64,000 nucleotides of DNA from Lysinibacillus sphaericus OT4b.31 (GTDB taxonomy: Bacteria; Bacillota; Bacilli; Bacillales_A; Planococcaceae). Every line of letters starts with the position of its first letter. Positions within the stretch are counted from its first letter, which is position 1. The stretch lies in NCBI RefSeq assembly GCF_000392615.1, contig NZ_KB933398.1, positions 1,190,643 to 1,254,642 of the forward strand, in the 5' to 3' direction. A program made the position numbers and the translations under genes. A model generated the notes under the pieces. That model saw nothing but the letters and a program-made list of their open reading frames with translations. It was not told where the DNA came from and did no database searches. Shown here piece after piece: positions 63,637 to 64,000 of the stretch.

Positions 63637-64000
63637 GTAATAATTCCCCCTCATCGTCATTAGGTGTATTAATCATGTGATGAGCTGTTAACACTAAACG
63701 CTGATAATAAGTTTCACGGAACTTTCCTTCCAAACCAACTTCATCCATTGCTTCGGCCATACATTCGAGCCAAGCTTGTGCACGATCAGGTGTAATGGCA
63801 AAATTCATATGACGTGCACGCATCATTGGATGTCCATGTTCTTCTGTAAAAAGATTTGGTCCACCTAAATACTGTGTTTGAAATTGAATTTGCTTGCGGG
63901 CTGTCTCAGTTAAATCTTCTGGAAAGATTGGAATAAGATCAGGATGCTGAGCGACTCTTTTATAGAACGCATGGATGAGTTCTGAAAGTTTTTCAGCTCC
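63629..64000 (-). CDS. yjbI: Truncated haemoglobin YjbI-like, N-terminus cut by the window
   Basis: The visible 123 residues begin AEKLSELIHAFYKRVAQHPD and include the haem pocket FQTQYLGGPNLFTEEHGHPM and the proximal region RHMNFAITPDRAQAWLECM. This is the group II truncated globin that lies in front of spxH in B. subtilis. The start lies beyond base 64000. It probably binds oxygen or nitric oxide. Cotranscribed with spxH. Confidence 0.92.
   Translation of the reverse strand, partial: GAEKLSELIHAFYKRVAQHPDLIPIFPEDLTETARKQIQFQTQYLGGPNLFTEEHGHPMMRARHMNFAITPDRAQAWLECMAEAMDEVGLEGKFRETYYQRLVLTAHHMINTPNDDEGELLRE

Overview
The window reads as a chromosomal segment of an AT-rich, low-GC Gram-positive member of the Bacillales, most like Lysinibacillus or a close relative. 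That is an inference from Bacillus-type protein families, strong AAGGAGG ribosome-binding sites with frequent TTG/GTG starts, gene orders shared with Bacillus subtilis (hpf-secA-prfB, ftsEX-ctpB-minJ-csbA, uvrB-uvrA, addBA, yisKL, yitVW, fabHF-trpS-spx-mecA-coiA-pepF-spxH-yjbI), and families of short GC-rich intergenic repeats. No database search was possible.

Layout. 1-3.4 kb: a decayed IS66-family element followed by two broken genes (a sulfatase-like C-terminus and a SAM methyltransferase), probably the remains of a glycan or flagellin-modification locus. 3.4-7.2 kb: flagellar filament-cap genes (flaG, fliD, a fliT-like gene, fliS). 7.3-14.4 kb: a PilZ protein, hpf, secA, and prfB with its programmed +1 frameshift. 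prfB is flanked by two ComK-family genes in opposite orientations, followed by an IDEAL-domain gene. 14.4-19.7 kb: the nucleotide-excision repair pair uvrB-uvrA with an SOS-box-like site. 19.7-30.2 kb: a DUF4097 protein, then ftsE-ftsX with an M23 murein hydrolase (flanked by near-duplicate repeat blocks that carry IS1182 relics), a membrane protein with a TlpA-type thioredoxin, ctpB, minJ and csbA.

30.2-30.5 kb is a repeat island bounded by an 11-bp inverted repeat. It lies where one B. subtilis-like gene order stops and another starts. 30.5-43 kb: azlCD with a divergent XRE-cupin regulator, a TVP38 protein, addB-addA, a DUF418 protein, yisK and yisL. 43.5-51.5 kb: a membrane-anchored GH13-like protein that appears to have lost its catalytic residues, DegV, a Cof-type HAD phosphatase, yitV-yitW, an Fnr-type regulator, and a ClpB-type disaggregase lacking the N-domain behind a perfect CtsR box. 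52.3-64 kb: fabH-fabF behind a FapR-like site, two small genes, trpS with a T-box leader, spx, mecA, coiA, pepF, the small RNA roxS/rsaE with a Rex-type operator, spxH and the start of a truncated haemoglobin gene.

Working together: many genes belong to the competence/stress proteolysis network (two ComK-like proteins, MecA, CoiA, Spx, SpxH, ClpB/CtsR) and to cell division and envelope control (FtsEX, M23 hydrolase, CtpB, MinJ, SecA). The most distinctive observations are the ComK pair around prfB with a 9-codon leader and hairpin ahead of the first copy, the dead-looking GH13 membrane protein, the N-domain-less ClpB, a G9 tract inside fliD, and several repeat families that mark old insertions and the synteny break.
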